Positions 22,573 to 35,034 of a DNA stretch of 64,000 nucleotides are shown one piece after another. Positions within the stretch are counted from its first letter, which is position 1. Each line of letters starts with the position of its first letter. This DNA comes from Gnetum montanum (lineage: Eukaryota; Streptophyta; Gnetopsida; Gnetales; Gnetaceae), in NCBI GenBank assembly GCA_015680685.1, contig MNCI01005623.1, forward strand, positions 318,669 to 382,668, in the 5' to 3' direction. The notes below the pieces were generated by a model. It did not search any database and had not been told where the DNA came from. It was given only the letters and a program-made list of their open reading frames with translations. The position numbers and the translations under genes were made by a program.

Positions 22573-23880
22573 ATGTTCAAAAATTAAGAAAATGGATGAG
22601 TCAATAAATCAATAAACAATAATAATAATTAATAAAAATAGTAAGACATATAAATTCTAATGAAGGCCAAGGTTATAGCTAGGATAATGGCTCTAAAGCT
22701 CAAGGAACTAGGTAAAGATTGCATGAAACTATACTATGCAAAGGCAAAACCTAACTCCATAGAAAGCACGAATATATAATCATTATAAGCATCATATGTC
22801 CATATCATAAACTACTCATACAACTTGTTCACAATCTATCCATATAATAAAGCCACTAAAATATCCTCAACACATACAAAAATGACATATATGTAAATCC
22901 ATAATAAAACCACATATGTGTACTCAAGTTATCTTCCACTTTTTAGACATCATCAAAAAGGAAAGTGAGCACCCAAGGTCTCTAATCACTAATCTTGGTC
23001 ACCTCATTGAAATCATCATTTGAAGTAGCTATAGTACTAGAAGTTCTATACATCTCATTCTCATCATCATTGCTACTAGTATTGGTGCTAGACATGTGCT
23101 ACTCGTCATTGTCATGTAATGGAGAAGGTTGGACATGAATTCTTCATGGATGAAGCTTCACTTAGAATCAAGATGAAGCTGGTGGATCTAGTTGGATTGG
23201 AGTCTATTGTGAAGATGAGGAAGCTCCCTTCCTCTAATATGTGATAGCATTGGTAGGCCTCCATTGGGACGAAGTTCCAAATATGCTCTTATGACCTACT
23301 GCTTGAATGATCTAGGAGCATTATCCTGATGATGAGAACTAGTATTAGGCTACATAGAATTTAGATGCTCCCCATGAACACATGCTGGTGGTGCATTAGG
23401 CTCCTCTAAATTGGACTCATTTCCTAAGTCATAGATTCAAGAAGGTCCAACTACCACTAAATGTCGTGGTGGAGCTGGAAGGTCCTCCTCATTATCTAAA
23501 ATAGGAAAAGTGGTAACCTCCTCAAACTGTTGCCCATCAGGAGAAAGAGGTACACCAACAACATCCAATCTCTCAAATAGGTAATAGAGATTCCTATCAA
23601 TCATTCCTAAAGTACGAGAAAATGGCTGAAATAGCTTCTTTAGGAAAGATCTTACATGTCCATTAGAAAATTTGGACCTTCTCAACTAAGGAGAGGCTCA
23701 AGATGATGACACCAATCTCTTCTTCTAGGATTGAGATGGCCTGGTGCTAGGTCCTACTTCATCTGCCTAGGAGGAGCTCCTCTTCTTTGCATACTTCCCA
23801 AGGCTCCTCTTGCCTTTGAGAAAAGGCATCTCAAGAATGGGCATATCCCTTTGACAAATCAAGAAACTGATNTGAGGGAC
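22573..23880 (-). pseudogene. 3' ORF of minus copia element K1
   Basis: Minus-strand coding remnant directly upstream of the purine tract and 3' LTR. From its inner end: a basic stretch KGKRSLGKYAKKRSSS, several stops, then an 82-codon open part (23437-23685) with RRSKFSNGHVRSFLKKLFQP and MIDRNLYYLFERLDVVGVPL, then a Pro/Ser/Asn-rich acidic tail. SIRE-like elements carry an env-like ORF in this place, but the sequence shows no membrane segment. It might equally be the end of another accessory protein. It is cut at 23881 by the plus LTR of K2. An unresolved base lies at 23872. Confidence 0.5.
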
Positions 23881-23881
23881 A

Positions 23882-25092
23882 TGTTGAACTTTTGGTATGT
23901 CAAAACATTAAGGAAAATGGAGTACAAGGATGTTTGTGGGGTGGTTGTATTTACTGGAGCAAGAGAAAAAGACTTAAGGACTTATAAGTAGATTTGGGAT
24001 CACAAGGATTCAATGGAGCATGGACAAATACAAAGAATTCAAGAAAAATGTGTCTATTTTTGTTGAGGATGATTATTGGATGTTTTGACATGTTTTGGAG
24101 CATTTCTAGATCATTTTGATGAGTCTAGGATGTTATAATATCTATGGGGACTTGTTTGGAGGCATTTAGAGGCTCCCAACATTAAAAAAAGTAATTTTAT
24201 TTTTGGCCCCTACAAAAGAGACGTCTTTTCCATACTAAAGATGTCTTTCTAGTTAGTAGCATAGACAAAGACATCTTGCAAAATAATAGATGTCTTTCAT
24301 TAGGAAAATATGTTTTTATCCAAACAAAGACATATTCTAGAATGGTGATTTCAGAGAGACATCTTTCCTAGACAAAGATGTCTTCCTAGAATTGAAGGGA
24401 AAGACAGAAATATGTCTTAGGCACAAAGAAGACATCTTCCATGACCATTAGTGATTGTTGCATAGTCGTTGCATGAGTTCCAAGATGGATTCAAAAACAT
24501 GAAAACTATAACAAGACATCATATGCATTGGGAAATATGCAAGCTTATGTACAATCATTATCAAATCATTTATTTATCATTGTAATCTTTGTTGCTTTTC
24601 ATTATATCATCATTTGTTCATCAACATATAAGGATTAGCAAAATGAATCATATTTATTGCTTGTAATTATTCTCTTTTGTTGCCCTATGGGGTTGATGTG
24701 CTTCTTGCAGGAAGACATCTTGCTTGAGCTTCTTGGGATCTTACGAGATTGAGTTGTTGGTGCTATGGTACAACACTCCAGTGTGGAGCTCAAGATTGTA
24801 AAGGTTGTGAAAGCCTTGAAACCACATTTTGAAGCCTAATGAAACCTTGGGAGCTTGAGTCATTGGTGCTATGGTATAACACTCTAGAGCAAGGATTGAA
24901 AATTGTATAGGGTGTGGCCCCTTCAATGACATTTTGAGAGCAACAAAGTTTGGAGGTGTGCTTGTGATCTACCCTTCAAGTGTTAACTACCCAAGTTGGG
25001 GAACCATGTCAAATTTGACTATGTGCTTTGTTTGTTTAAGTTTTAATTTGGGAAACTTATTAATCCCCCTCTTCTAATTTCAATGATCCACA
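23882..25092 (+). repeat. 5' LTR of plus copia element K2
   Basis: Starts TGTTGAACTTTTGG and ends about 25092, two bases before the primer site. It aligns with the reverse complement of 21399-22554. It lies inside the 3' ORF of K1, so K2 inserted there or the junction is a rearrangement. No 3' LTR of K2 was found. Confidence 0.8.
24205..24450 (+). promoter_or_regulatory. Palindromic decamer array in U3 of K2
   Basis: About nine copies of AAGACATCTT/AAGATGTCTT words in both orientations, spaced roughly 20-40 bp. It corresponds in position to the array in K1 but with A/T in place of the outer G/C. Confidence 0.6.
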
Positions 25093-25094
25093 AG

Positions 25095-25110
25095 TGGTAT
25101 TGGAGCCTAG
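25095..25110 (+). other. Primer binding site of K2 (initiator Met tRNA)
   Basis: TGGTATTGGAGCCTAG two bases after the LTR, against TGGTATCAGAGCC of plant copia elements. The differences are transitions in the CA pair. This fixes K2 as plus-oriented. Confidence 0.8.
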
Positions 25111-25138
25111 TACTATTATGTTCTACATCATCTCCAAG

Positions 25139-26560
25139 TGTGAACATGGAAGGGATTATCAAATTTAGACACATCTGGATAAAAAGACTAATATGCTTCA
25201 TCAAGTGCCATGCTCAATTATTAGAGCACATTTGTTTCGAAGGTAAATATCTTATTTATTTCTTTGCATTTAGAAATAGAGGAGACTACATTTATAAGAT
25301 TGATAAAACTCATGATCATCTAAATGACATTTCTTTTGAAGAAAGGTATGGGATGTTTTTCCATGGAGTTAATTATTTTCAAATCTTATGTGTTGAAATG
25401 AAATATGTTTTATAGGTGAAGAAAATGAAAATTTTAGTTCTTAACAATGAATGTTCTTATCTCAAGAAAGATAACTTAGACCTTAAGGCTGAGATTCAAA
25501 AACTAACCAATGTGATTGAGCTGATGAGTAAGAGATTCAATCAACAAAAACCAAATCAATTCGAGGGTAAGGGAAGCGGTAAAAAATTTTAAAGTTCTAA
25601 TTTTGATTCATCTTCAATAGAATGCTTGGTATGTGGTGGAAGAGATCATGTGGTCTTTGAATGTCCTAGTTAAGAGAAGTTACAACAAAAGGACAGAAAT
25701 GATGAGGAGATGAGAATGAAAAAATTCTACTTAAATTGGGATGATGAAGTAGAAAGTGAAGAAGAGGTGAAGGACAATGCAAAGGATTTACACCTCGCCT
25801 ATATGGCTCTCATTGATGATGACACTAACACCTCTGATGATGAGCTTAATGAGGATGAGAGGTTTGATTTATTGTGTAATTAAATTTTAAATTTTTAAAA
25901 TATTTGTACAAGTTAAATAAGAAAGTTAAAACAAAGGAGTAAGAAATTTCTTTATTAAATATAATAATTTCTAATCTTACAAAATAAATCTCAAACCTAA
26001 TGGTTTAGAATGAAAAACTAACCTTGTCCTATGAGTAGGATAAGAAAGAAATTATAGATGTTAAACTTGTAATTGAGAGGCTAGTCAAGGGAAAAGAACC
26101 TCTTTAGATAGTTCTTGGGTAAGGAAGAAGTTCAAATGATAAAATTGGTCTAGGATGTTGTCAAGAGGAACAAGCATCTACATCATCCTCATCTAAATAA
26201 GAGATCACTCCAAAAGTTGAGGTAAACACTAGCACTATAGGCAATCAAAGGATAAATCCAAAGGTAAATTACTTTAATCATAGTAGAATGATTAGAGTTT
26301 ACTATTGTAATAGGCTAGGATACAAGAAATGGAATTGTAATTTAAAATATTATCACTTGAATACCTAGTCATATCATTAGACTCCTTGGTCTTATCCAAA
26401 TGTGTTAAGAAAGGAAATCTTGTAGGACCATAGGAAAACTCAAAAGGACAAGGAAGTGAAGAAAGTTTTGAGAATCAAGAAAAAGGAAGATGAACGAGAA
26501 GACACTCTCTAACAAATTTGTGAGAGGGAGTCACCTTGAAGATTAAGGAAGTCTACATAA
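25139..26560 (+). pseudogene. gag of copia element K2, decayed
   Basis: A short N-terminal part, then a Lys/Leu/Glu helix (about 25430-25550), then a canonical zinc knuckle C-x2-C-x4-H-x4-C (CLVCGGRDHVVFEC, 25623-25664). An acidic stretch with YLNWDDEVESEEE and LAYMALIDDD follows, typical of plant copia Gag. A second coiled region and Ser-rich linker lead to a second finger, YYCNRLGYKKWNC at 26300-26338, in which the His is Tyr (CAC to TAC). Two knuckles spaced this way fit the SIRE/Maximus group. Protease, integrase and RT were not found downstream. Several stops and shifts interrupt it. Confidence 0.72.
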
Positions 26561-27550
26561 GATGAGAAACTTTGAAAGAGAAATCTCATTCTTTAGAATT
26601 GTAAGGATCTTCACTTTGAAAAGAAAGGTAGGTGGGGGTAAGTATTTAATAAATTTTAAGACTAAGGAAAATTAGCTCCAATTTTTACAAATATCAAGAT
26701 AAGCATATTTGATATGAGTGAGGCATTATTGGTTGTCAAATAAAATGCTATCATATGTGTATATGTGATCATGCTACCTTTTGTCTACATATGAGCATGA
26801 TGTGATGAAAAATAACTTGATTAGTTTATGGTTGAATGGAAGATTATGCTACTTTAAAGTTTTTATTGATAAATCAATTTTTGGATTCTTAACTAGATTG
26901 TATTGGTTTCATGGACAAAAATATTTTTGCTGAACATTCATTATTGCTTAAACATATAAGTATTATGTTCAATATGATTTGGCATAGTTGTTTCCATATG
27001 AAATCATAAAGTCCAATTTCTTTTTGAAGATTTTTGATGTTTGATAATTAAGCATTGGATTTGGCACCTTTAATGTAATTTATGTATCCTCTATTTAAAA
27101 GAAACATTTCAATAGGAATTATTTATTTTTATGAGAGGCCTCAAGATTGATCTTGATACAACACTCTAGATTTATGGAGGCATCACCTAATCCCTTGTGT
27201 GATTCTCAAAGTATGTGTGATGTTTATGTCTATGTTTATATGATGATTCTTGTCATGGTTAGAAGTGTTTTAGACTTTTTTTGATATAACTAATGGGAGT
27301 CCTTAGTCTCCATGCTTGATCTTAGAATTTCTTTCCAACATGAAGATCCTAAAAGGCTCAAAAGGAGAATAACAATTAGCATCAATCTCTCTACAATAGA
27401 TGTTTCAAAAGATGGGTCATATATGTAGGGGGAGTCTTGAGTGATTCTCTCAAAGATGTGATATTATAATTGATAATCTTTCTATCTCTAGCACCTATAT
27501 TAGAAAAGAAGCAAGGAAGAGCATATTCATCTAGTAAAGAAAAAGAACAC
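26561..27550. other. Unassigned repeat-like stretch
   Basis: No convincing ORF in any frame. A purine run GTAGGGGGAGTCTTGAG near 27426 resembles a copia purine tract, but no TGTTGA LTR follows it. This could be the decayed remainder of K2. Confidence 0.35.
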
Positions 27551-30500
27551 ATTTATTTATCAATCTTTATCTAAAAATGGTCTTTATTGATGAAAGCTCT
27601 TGAAATTTATATGTTCTATAAACTTACTTGTGAGCACTATATTCAAGATTTAACTTCCCAAGCCTTCTTCTTCCAAAAGCCTTTCTCAAAAGAAGTCCCT
27701 TCTACAAATCTACTAAGAGCTTTATATAGTAGCCTCTAGTAGTTATAATTATTATGAAAGTTTCAATCTCCATATTCTACATGTCCTATTTAGGTAAATA
27801 TAGGTTGTTATGTGGTTGTTTGATTTCTTGGTAAATTTCTCATTCTCTCATTTTAAATACTTCAATTAACAATTGTTGAGATACCTTCCATGCTTATGAA
27901 GAAATTTTAATTCATTGAACTTGACTTACCATCATTAAGCTTCTTTAAGGACCTCTTAGGTGTTCATTTCTTCTAAAACTAATTTAAATGGAGAAATTGT
28001 TACCTATGTTGAAGTAGCTCCTCTACAAGTTTAAATTCAAGCTTTCAACTACAATACCAGCAATGGTTATCAATGTATAGTAATGGATTACTATTAGCTC
28101 TTACCTTAATTTTTAAAGTTTCATGCTTTTTGTTCTACTTAACTTATTTTACTATGTTAGCTTTTATTTTTTGAAACTTCAATAGTGGATCTACACCTTA
28201 ATGGTAGCTTTGTGCACTAATGATAGCTCTATGTTTTAATGATGGCTCTATTTTCAATTTCTAAACTCTGGCTAGGAATCTATCTCTTATTCATCAACTT
28301 GCTATTTATTTTTAGCTTAAGGGGTTGACCACCATAGCTTCTTCTAAATACTAACTTAGCATTCAAAGTTATTGTTTTAGCTCTATAAATTTATAGCTAG
28401 CATGGTAGAGCTTTTACATCTCTTGATAGCTATTTTTCAAATTTGCAAGATGAGCTAACATGGTACAGTTGAAGTGTTGAAGTTGAAAATCTAGGAGGTG
28501 TACATGGTAGATGAGGCTACTAGATGAGGTTTTACCATCTAGATAAAAATGCACTTAGCTTTAATTTATTTTTAAGCTTATTATTGGATCTACTAGTGCT
28601 TAAGTGTGCAAATGAAGCAATGTCAATCTAGATAAAAATATATGCTAGATCTATATGTTGATGTGGTGAAGGCTAACACGGTAGATGTGACATATTTACT
28701 ATAGATGAAAATAAAAACTTCATCTAGATTTAGACTTGGTAGGTGCTAATATGGTATTTTTGACATGACATTATTAATGTGATAGATAAAGCTCTTTACT
28801 TCTCATGAGCTTGTGAAACTTTATCTAGATGATGACATGGCAACATGCATGGAGTTGTGCTAACATGACATGGTACTAACATGGCAGATGAAGTTTTTAA
28901 ATGAAATTACTTAATCTATATGAAATTATAAGCTTTCTCTAGATGCTGACATGGAAGGCTAATGTAGCATCATTGATGTGACAAAGCAAAAGAATACGAA
29001 CATCTTTTTCTTCTTTCATCTAGATGGAAATCACCATGCTTTCTTTTGATTATACAAGAATCTTAACTTTAGGCCTTCTCCTTGATGTGATGATGTGTGA
29101 GGTAGAAGAATTTCTAGCTAACTTTTTGTTCTACAAGCTTTTTCTATGGACTGGCATAGCTAAGATTGTGGATCTTGAAATGAGCTTGTTTGTAGAAGAA
29201 AATTTTGATCCTACAAACCAACTCTACAACCTGATGTGCCACAATATTGATATGGTAGAACTATTTTGAATGGTGGAAATTTGGCTTAGTGAGTTAGTTC
29301 TATGAGCTAAGTTGGTAGAGTAAGGATGTTACTTGTAGAGCTTCTTTGTAGAACTATTTACTACTTTTAGTAAAGCTTATTGGTAAACCATTTTTTGGCT
29401 CTACAAGCTTCTTCTACAAGTCCACATGGAAGATGCTGATGTGATAGAGCTATTTTGTAGAGTTGAATTTCAGCCTTATGAATTGGTTCTATGAACTAAT
29501 TTGGCATAGTGATGAAATTGCATGTAGAGCTTCCTTGTAGAACTAATTTTTTCTTCTATGAAAATAAGCTAACTCGAGAGTTTACATGGAAGAGCTACTT
29601 TATGGAATTATTTTTGAGATTCATGAGAATTGATCTAAAGGTGCTAATCCAGACAATCGATGATGGCTCGTAGAAAAATTTTAAAGCTCTATGAACCTCT
29701 CTTTATATACTATGTGGCAATGTGAATCTCACTAAGACCTTTAAGCTTAATGATCATTAAACAAATTGATGGAGCTAACATGGTAGATCCACTTTGTAGG
29801 ACTTATCTTTGATTCTACATGTTCCTTTCTTGTGCTGACATGGTTAGGTCATTTCAAAATATTTTATATATAATCTTCTTTGTAATCACTATGAGCTTGT
29901 TGACCTCACAAGCGCTAATGTGGTAAGGTAGACCTGGATGACTGACATGGCAAGGCTTATTCATAGAATGGAAATATGGTTCTACAAACCAACTTTGTAC
30001 TAATAATTTAACCTAGTGATGCTAATGTAGCAGTGCTAACCTGGTGTGGCTGACGTGATAGGAAAATTTCATAGGCTAAATGTCAAAGCTTAGCCTTTAT
30101 ATGCTTGCTAACATGATAGGGCTATTTTTTAGAGCCATTTTTTATTCTACAAAGTGTCTCTATAAGCTAGTGTGGTGAATCTTCTTCATAGAACCACTTT
30201 TAAGCTTTACATCTTTCTTTATGAGGTAATTAGGGTGATGTGGTAGAGCTAATTCCAAACTTCTTTGTAGAGCTAAATTTTGGTTCTAAAAACCTTCTTC
30301 AAAAGTTAACATGATAGAGATTTTTTTTAAAACTACCTTTGATCTCAACGAATCAGTTTTATGAGCTGATATAGCATGGCACTGACATTGTAAAGCTAGT
30401 TCTGACTCACTTTGTAGAGTTGAATTTGGGCATTAGAGATGAAGTCCTTTCTCTAGTGCTATCATGGACAAGTGATGACATAGCTCATAGAATAAATTTG

Positions 30501-30700
30501 AAGAATTTTACTTTGCAAGTGAAAAACTAATGTAGCATAGTCGATTAAGGTATTCTTTATAGAACCATTTATTTACTATATGAACTATCTCTAAATTAGT
30601 AATGCCAACTTCTAATTCCTCCTCAACTACCTAATGTGGTAAACATATTTTAACTATAACTTCTTTTAAATTCAAATTGATCTCTTTTCTTTTAAGCAAT
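27551..30700 (-). repeat. 3' LTR-like region of chromovirus D
   Basis: Lies downstream, on the minus strand, of the D integrase. It is filled from 28400 to 30650 with degenerate GCTAACATGG-AGAGCT and TCTAGATGAAA units, the complement of those in 19640-20540. A minus-strand TATA box (complement TTTATATA) is at 27721-27728. The open frame 29024-29269 is made of such units and I do not call it a gene. Ends are not defined. Confidence 0.5.
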
Positions 30701-31149
30701 AATATTTTTTAACTATTTTCACCAATTCTTATTACAATAAAACTACTCCTTAAGTCCCTTGATTTTATTTTAGATGAACTTAACTTAACTTCAGTTGATA
30801 GGACATGTTTACAGGCCAAGGAACTCTACTGTTGATGTTTAATTTAGTCACTCTATGTAGCGTCTTATTTAACTTGAAAATCCTAGCTTCTTAAATTTAT
30901 TAATACCATGATTACACTCACTCTTGGAGAAAGGATTTGATCTTGAAATGATTCTTGTATTAACATTTATATAACCTTTCTTCTTTAAACTTTACTTTTG
31001 TCTATGGCTTTTTCTTTTTAGTGACTACTCAAAAAGAATTGAGCTTTTTTCATAATTTATGGTTGTTTCATGAAAGTGGCATATTATTGCAACAATAGTT
31101 GGCATACTTAGAAAATTTCCCTATGCTACCTGTAATCTATCTCTAATAA
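30701..31149 (-). other. C-terminal end of D polymerase region, unclear
   Basis: Would hold the integrase C-terminus and, in a chromovirus, a chromodomain. I cannot identify one; the frames are broken by many stops. Confidence 0.35.
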
Positions 31150-31860
31150 GTATGGTTTGTTTTGTAGCCTCCTCAATAATATCTATCCTCTATTATATTC
31201 CAACAAAGAGGTGTATGATATGATCTATCATATAGCACTTTGTAAGATGATACTTTCAAATTGGCTTGATAAGTGTTATTGTAAGAAAAATATTCTAAAG
31301 AAACAATTCTATATCAACTATCTTTATAGTCTAGATCACAATCTTGGACCATAATTTTTAAAATAAAATTTATTCTCTTAGTTTAACCATTAATCTAAGG
31401 ATGATATGTTGAGCTAAAATTTAATGTAGTACCTAAACTCTTTTGAAAAAACTATCAAAATCTAGAAGTAAAATTTAAATCTCTATTAAACACAGTGTTC
31501 CTTAGAACATCATGTAATCTGATAATCTCTAACAAAAATAATTGAGAAATCTCTTTAGTATTAATTGTTGCCTTTATATCTAAGAAATTAGAAGATTTGG
31601 TAAAAATATCAATGATCACAATGATGGACTCTTTTTTACTCTTAGTATAAGGTAATATGTTAATGAAGTCCATGCTAATGATTTTTCATTTTCACATTGG
31701 AATGATATATGGGTAGAGATAACCATTAAAGCTCTAATTATCTACCTTAATTTATTATCACACCAAGCATTTATTCACATAATCACATACTCTTCTCTTC
31801 ATGTCAAGCCACCAATACTATCTCCTAATGTTTTAATACATTTGATGACTACAAGGATGT
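31150..31860 (-). pseudogene. Integrase of chromovirus D, decayed
   Basis: A 72-codon open part at 31455-31673 shows the core: MDFINILPYTKSKKESIIV with the first catalytic Asp just before the Phe, VIIDIFTKSSNFL, and FNRDLNFTSRF, where the second catalytic Asp remains in RDLNF. Further on the minus strand are AYHPQ-like STYHP, YNNTYQANLK and YDRSYHTPLCW, the chromovirus YNNSYQASI and LYGRKCRSPLCW blocks. Integrase would join the cDNA to chromosomal DNA. Stops at Gln and Trp codons plus shifts make it inactive. Confidence 0.87.
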
Positions 31861-32099
31861 ATCTAATACATACTAAATTGAGACTCATCAATGAGCTATT
31901 GTCTAACCAAAACTAGAACATACACTCTACCATTAAACCTCAACAGGTCAAACTTTTAATTAAAGACCTTTGATTCTCTATCAAAAGGGCTACAATTTTT
32001 TCCTAAAAATAAGGATTTAATATTTTTTGAAAACTTCTCTTATTCATTAAATTAGGCATGATAGTGAGATTGTAGAGTTTTCTAACTATCCTATTTAGT

Positions 32100-32640
32100 G
32101 CATCAACAACTATGTATCATTTGCTAAGATGATATTACAATATGAATCCAAAATCTCGTAGAAGCTCTAGCTACCTCCTCAGTATCATATTTAACTATGG
32201 TTAATTTATAACATGTTTTAAGTTCTTATGGTCTATCTAGAGAGTAATATATTCACCATACAAGTAGCATCTCCAAATCTTAAGAGCAAAATTAATAACA
32301 CCAAGTTATAGATCATGTGTTTGGTAGCTTGTCTCATATAGCTTCAACATTCTTAATTCATAAGCCATTACTTTATCATGTTTCATGAGGACTTTGCTAA
32401 TCCTTTTCCTAAAGAATTTGTATAAACATCATAATGCTTTCCAAGAGTTAGTGAGATAAAAATTGGTGTTGTGATTAACCTCTTTTTTAATTCCTTACAA
32501 ACCTTATGACAAGCATTGGTTTAAGAGAAAACATAATCCTTCCTAAGAAAATCATGTGAAGGTGAAGGAATCTTTGAAAAATCCTCTCCAAATATTTTAT
32601 AATATCTTGATAGATCCAAGAAGGTTTAACCATGACTTAC
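32100..32640 (-). pseudogene. RNase H region of chromovirus D, decayed
   Basis: Placed by order between RT and integrase. Minus-strand reading gives pieces compatible with the connection and RNase H (the T-D-H region near 32230, ELRMLKLYET-like text near 32340), but stops are frequent and individual catalytic residues cannot be assigned with certainty. Confidence 0.5.
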
Positions 32641-33330
32641 TATAGTTGGAATGAGCTAATCCTTACTTACTAATACTTTGGATGGGTCAACCACTATACT
32701 TGCTTTTGGCATCACATGACCAAGAAACTCAATCTATTTCTTTTAAATAAAACACTTAAAAGCATGGACAAATAGTATTTGTTCTATTAGCATCTATAAC
32801 ATTGTTCTCAAATGGTCCTTATGTTTGTCTTTACTCTTAGAGTAAACCAAAATGTCATCAATGAAGATAATAAAAATCAAGCTAAGGATATAACATACTA
32901 TTCATCAAGTGCATAAAGATTATTGGTGTATTAGTGAGTCCAAAGAACATGACTAAGAACTCATAGTGTTCTTATCATGTTGTGAAAGTTTTCATTAACA
33001 CATCCTCTTCTTTTATCATAACTTGATGATAACTAAACCTGAAATCAATCTTATAGAACACCTTAGCTTCTCTCAGCTAGTTAAACATATCATTAATTAT
33101 GGGTAGAGGATACTAATTTTTAACTATCATCTAATTCAACTATATATCGTTAATTCATAACCTTAAGCTATCATCATTTTTAATAAGAAGCACTAGTGCA
33201 TCCCAAGGTCAAACACTTGGCTGAATCATGATCTTATCTATCAACTCCTAAATCTATAGCTTAAGTTCTACTAATTTTATGAGAGACATCCTATGTGATT
33301 CCTTGGAAATTGGTTGGATTCTAAACTTCA
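32641..33330 (-). pseudogene. Reverse transcriptase of chromovirus D, decayed
   Basis: The catalytic FIDD is at 32865-32854, followed by ILVYSKSKDKHKDHLRTML and then IEFLGHVMPKASIVVDPSKV near 32720-32660. These are the palm and thumb-proximal blocks of a Ty3-type RT in chromovirus form. Upstream parts up to about 33330 give pieces of the FRTRYGHYEFLVMPFG region. Broken by stops; no function remains. Confidence 0.85.
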
Positions 33331-33529
33331 GTATGATTTCAAAATCAATATCTCTATTAGGAGGTAACTTTACAAGTTCTTTATGAAACATCTCCAAAAA
33401 TTCTTAAATCATAGGAATCTAATCTATTTCTTTTAAGGTTCATCATGCAATAAAATCATGTAGAAACTATGACCTTATTTAATTAAATGTTGAAAATTAT
33501 TATTTGTTACAAAGTTTAGTTTATTTTGA

Positions 33530-33720
33530 GTCTTTCTTATTTACATTATAACTTCTATCCCACAAGTAGCCTGAAGAGTAAGAGCCTTGTTCCTACAATC
33601 CAAATAACTCTTGTAGTTAACCAATTAATCCATCCCAAGAATTACATCATACTCTTCAAGTCCCATTATTGTAAGGCTACTATACCATCTATTTCCTTAT
33701 ATTATCACTTTAGTTGAGGG
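33530..33720 (-). pseudogene. Aspartic protease fragment of chromovirus D
   Basis: The minus strand reads DVILGMD-LVNYKSYLDCRN and KALTLQATCGIEV, the chromovirus protease end with the I-L-G-M-D-W-L helix. In this copy the Trp codon is a stop. The D-[ST]-G active site upstream is not clearly readable. Confidence 0.75.
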
Positions 33721-33899
33721 GAGCATATCCCTAACCAAGATACTAGGGAAGTGAGTTTTCGAAGCCATTAAGAAAGAATGCATGTTTTTAGTCTTAAGTT
33801 TTAATTAGATTATAATCCTAGGATCCAAAAAATATTTATTGACATCATGATTAAACTAAATCCATAATGAAGATCTAGCAGTATTACCTATGATGTCCA

Positions 33900-34960
33900 T
33901 ACCTATGCTGGCTTACTTGTCCATGGTTTGAACTCTCAAAGCATTAATTCTTCCTCTTTGCTTTAAGTCCTTATTCTAAAAATCCTTCTTTCCTTATTAA
34001 CTAGTTGCTATGGCTCCTCCAATATTATTCCTAATCAACCTATTAAATCACTTTCATTATATCTATTTAGGATTGCCACATGTATATTAGTTCATGTACT
34101 CATACCTAAAGTGTCCAAGTTGTCCATAAGAGTGGGATGTAGGATTGTTGTTATAACTCTTGCTTCCTCAAAAATTTTAATCCTACTTAGAGTGAATAGG
34201 TTTGTTCATACATTGACTTCTCCTCTTATCAAGATCTTTCTTATTCTTGCTACCTAAACCCATACTTAATTCTATGGCTATTGCTTTGCTATGTGCTAGC
34301 TTCTGTCATATCAAATTGAGGAGCATAAAGGCTATATATATTGGTCCAATTAGTTCATCAATGAAATGATTAGTTATCTTTTACTCTTCATATTGAAGAT
34401 GAGGATCAAACTGCATCAACTAAAGAACTTTACATCTTACTCAAAAATAATAAGACCATCTTGCCTCATGAAGGATAGTTTATTAGCCTTGCCTCTTCTA
34501 AATCCCTTTTACATATAACTCTCTTGGAGCACATTAACAAAATCAATGCACTTCACTTCTATATTCATCCGTCCTCTAGAAACTCTAGTTATTTACCACA
34601 AATACTTGGCCATATCTTTAGGTTGATGGGTAACCAATTGAGTTATTAAGTAGTAGCAAAATCCATAAGTTAAAAGGCTCTTCTACTTTAGCAAATACTT
34701 CAAATTTGCTACAAGATATTTAGCTCCATCAAATATTGATGATTTTAGATGTTTAAATTGTTCTAGGAGTGCTCACTAAATGGGCTTTCTACCATCATTA
34801 ATTCAATTACCATTATTTTGTCCACTATTTTCCTCATTTAATTAATTCTTGCTCCTCAAATAAGCAAACATTTCTCACATCAAGTTATTTTTTGAGACTT
34901 TCCCATTAGATTATACATAATTTTTCTTATTTGAAATCTCAATTACTCTTCTTGACAATA
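33900..34960 (-). pseudogene. gag of chromovirus D, decayed
   Basis: Lies upstream of the protease on the minus strand. A Cys-bearing knuckle-like region is placed near 34080-34140 (CPTL-D-L). Farther out are helical, Lys/Glu/Phe-rich pieces compatible with the retrotransposon gag core. The frame is heavily broken, so assignment rests mainly on position between the primer site and the protease. Confidence 0.5.
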
Positions 34961-35020
34961 TCCTTACACCAAAAATCCAAGAATTCTTATCAAATATTCA
35001 ATTTTTATTCCAACTTATAA

Positions 35021-35034
35021 CGCTCTATTAGCCA
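35021..35034 (-). other. Possible primer binding site of D
   Basis: The minus strand reads TGGCTAATAGAGCG, which can be aligned with the initiator-Met site TGGTATCAGAGC only with one insertion. It sits where a primer site is expected. Confidence 0.28.

Noticed and set aside
27420-27450. Purine tract and 3' LTR of K2
   Set aside because: GTAGGGGGAG is present, but no TGTTGA-type LTR start or LTR sequence follows.
29024-29269. 81-codon plus ORF
   Set aside because: Composed of degenerate LTR subrepeats; no start context and no conservation expected.
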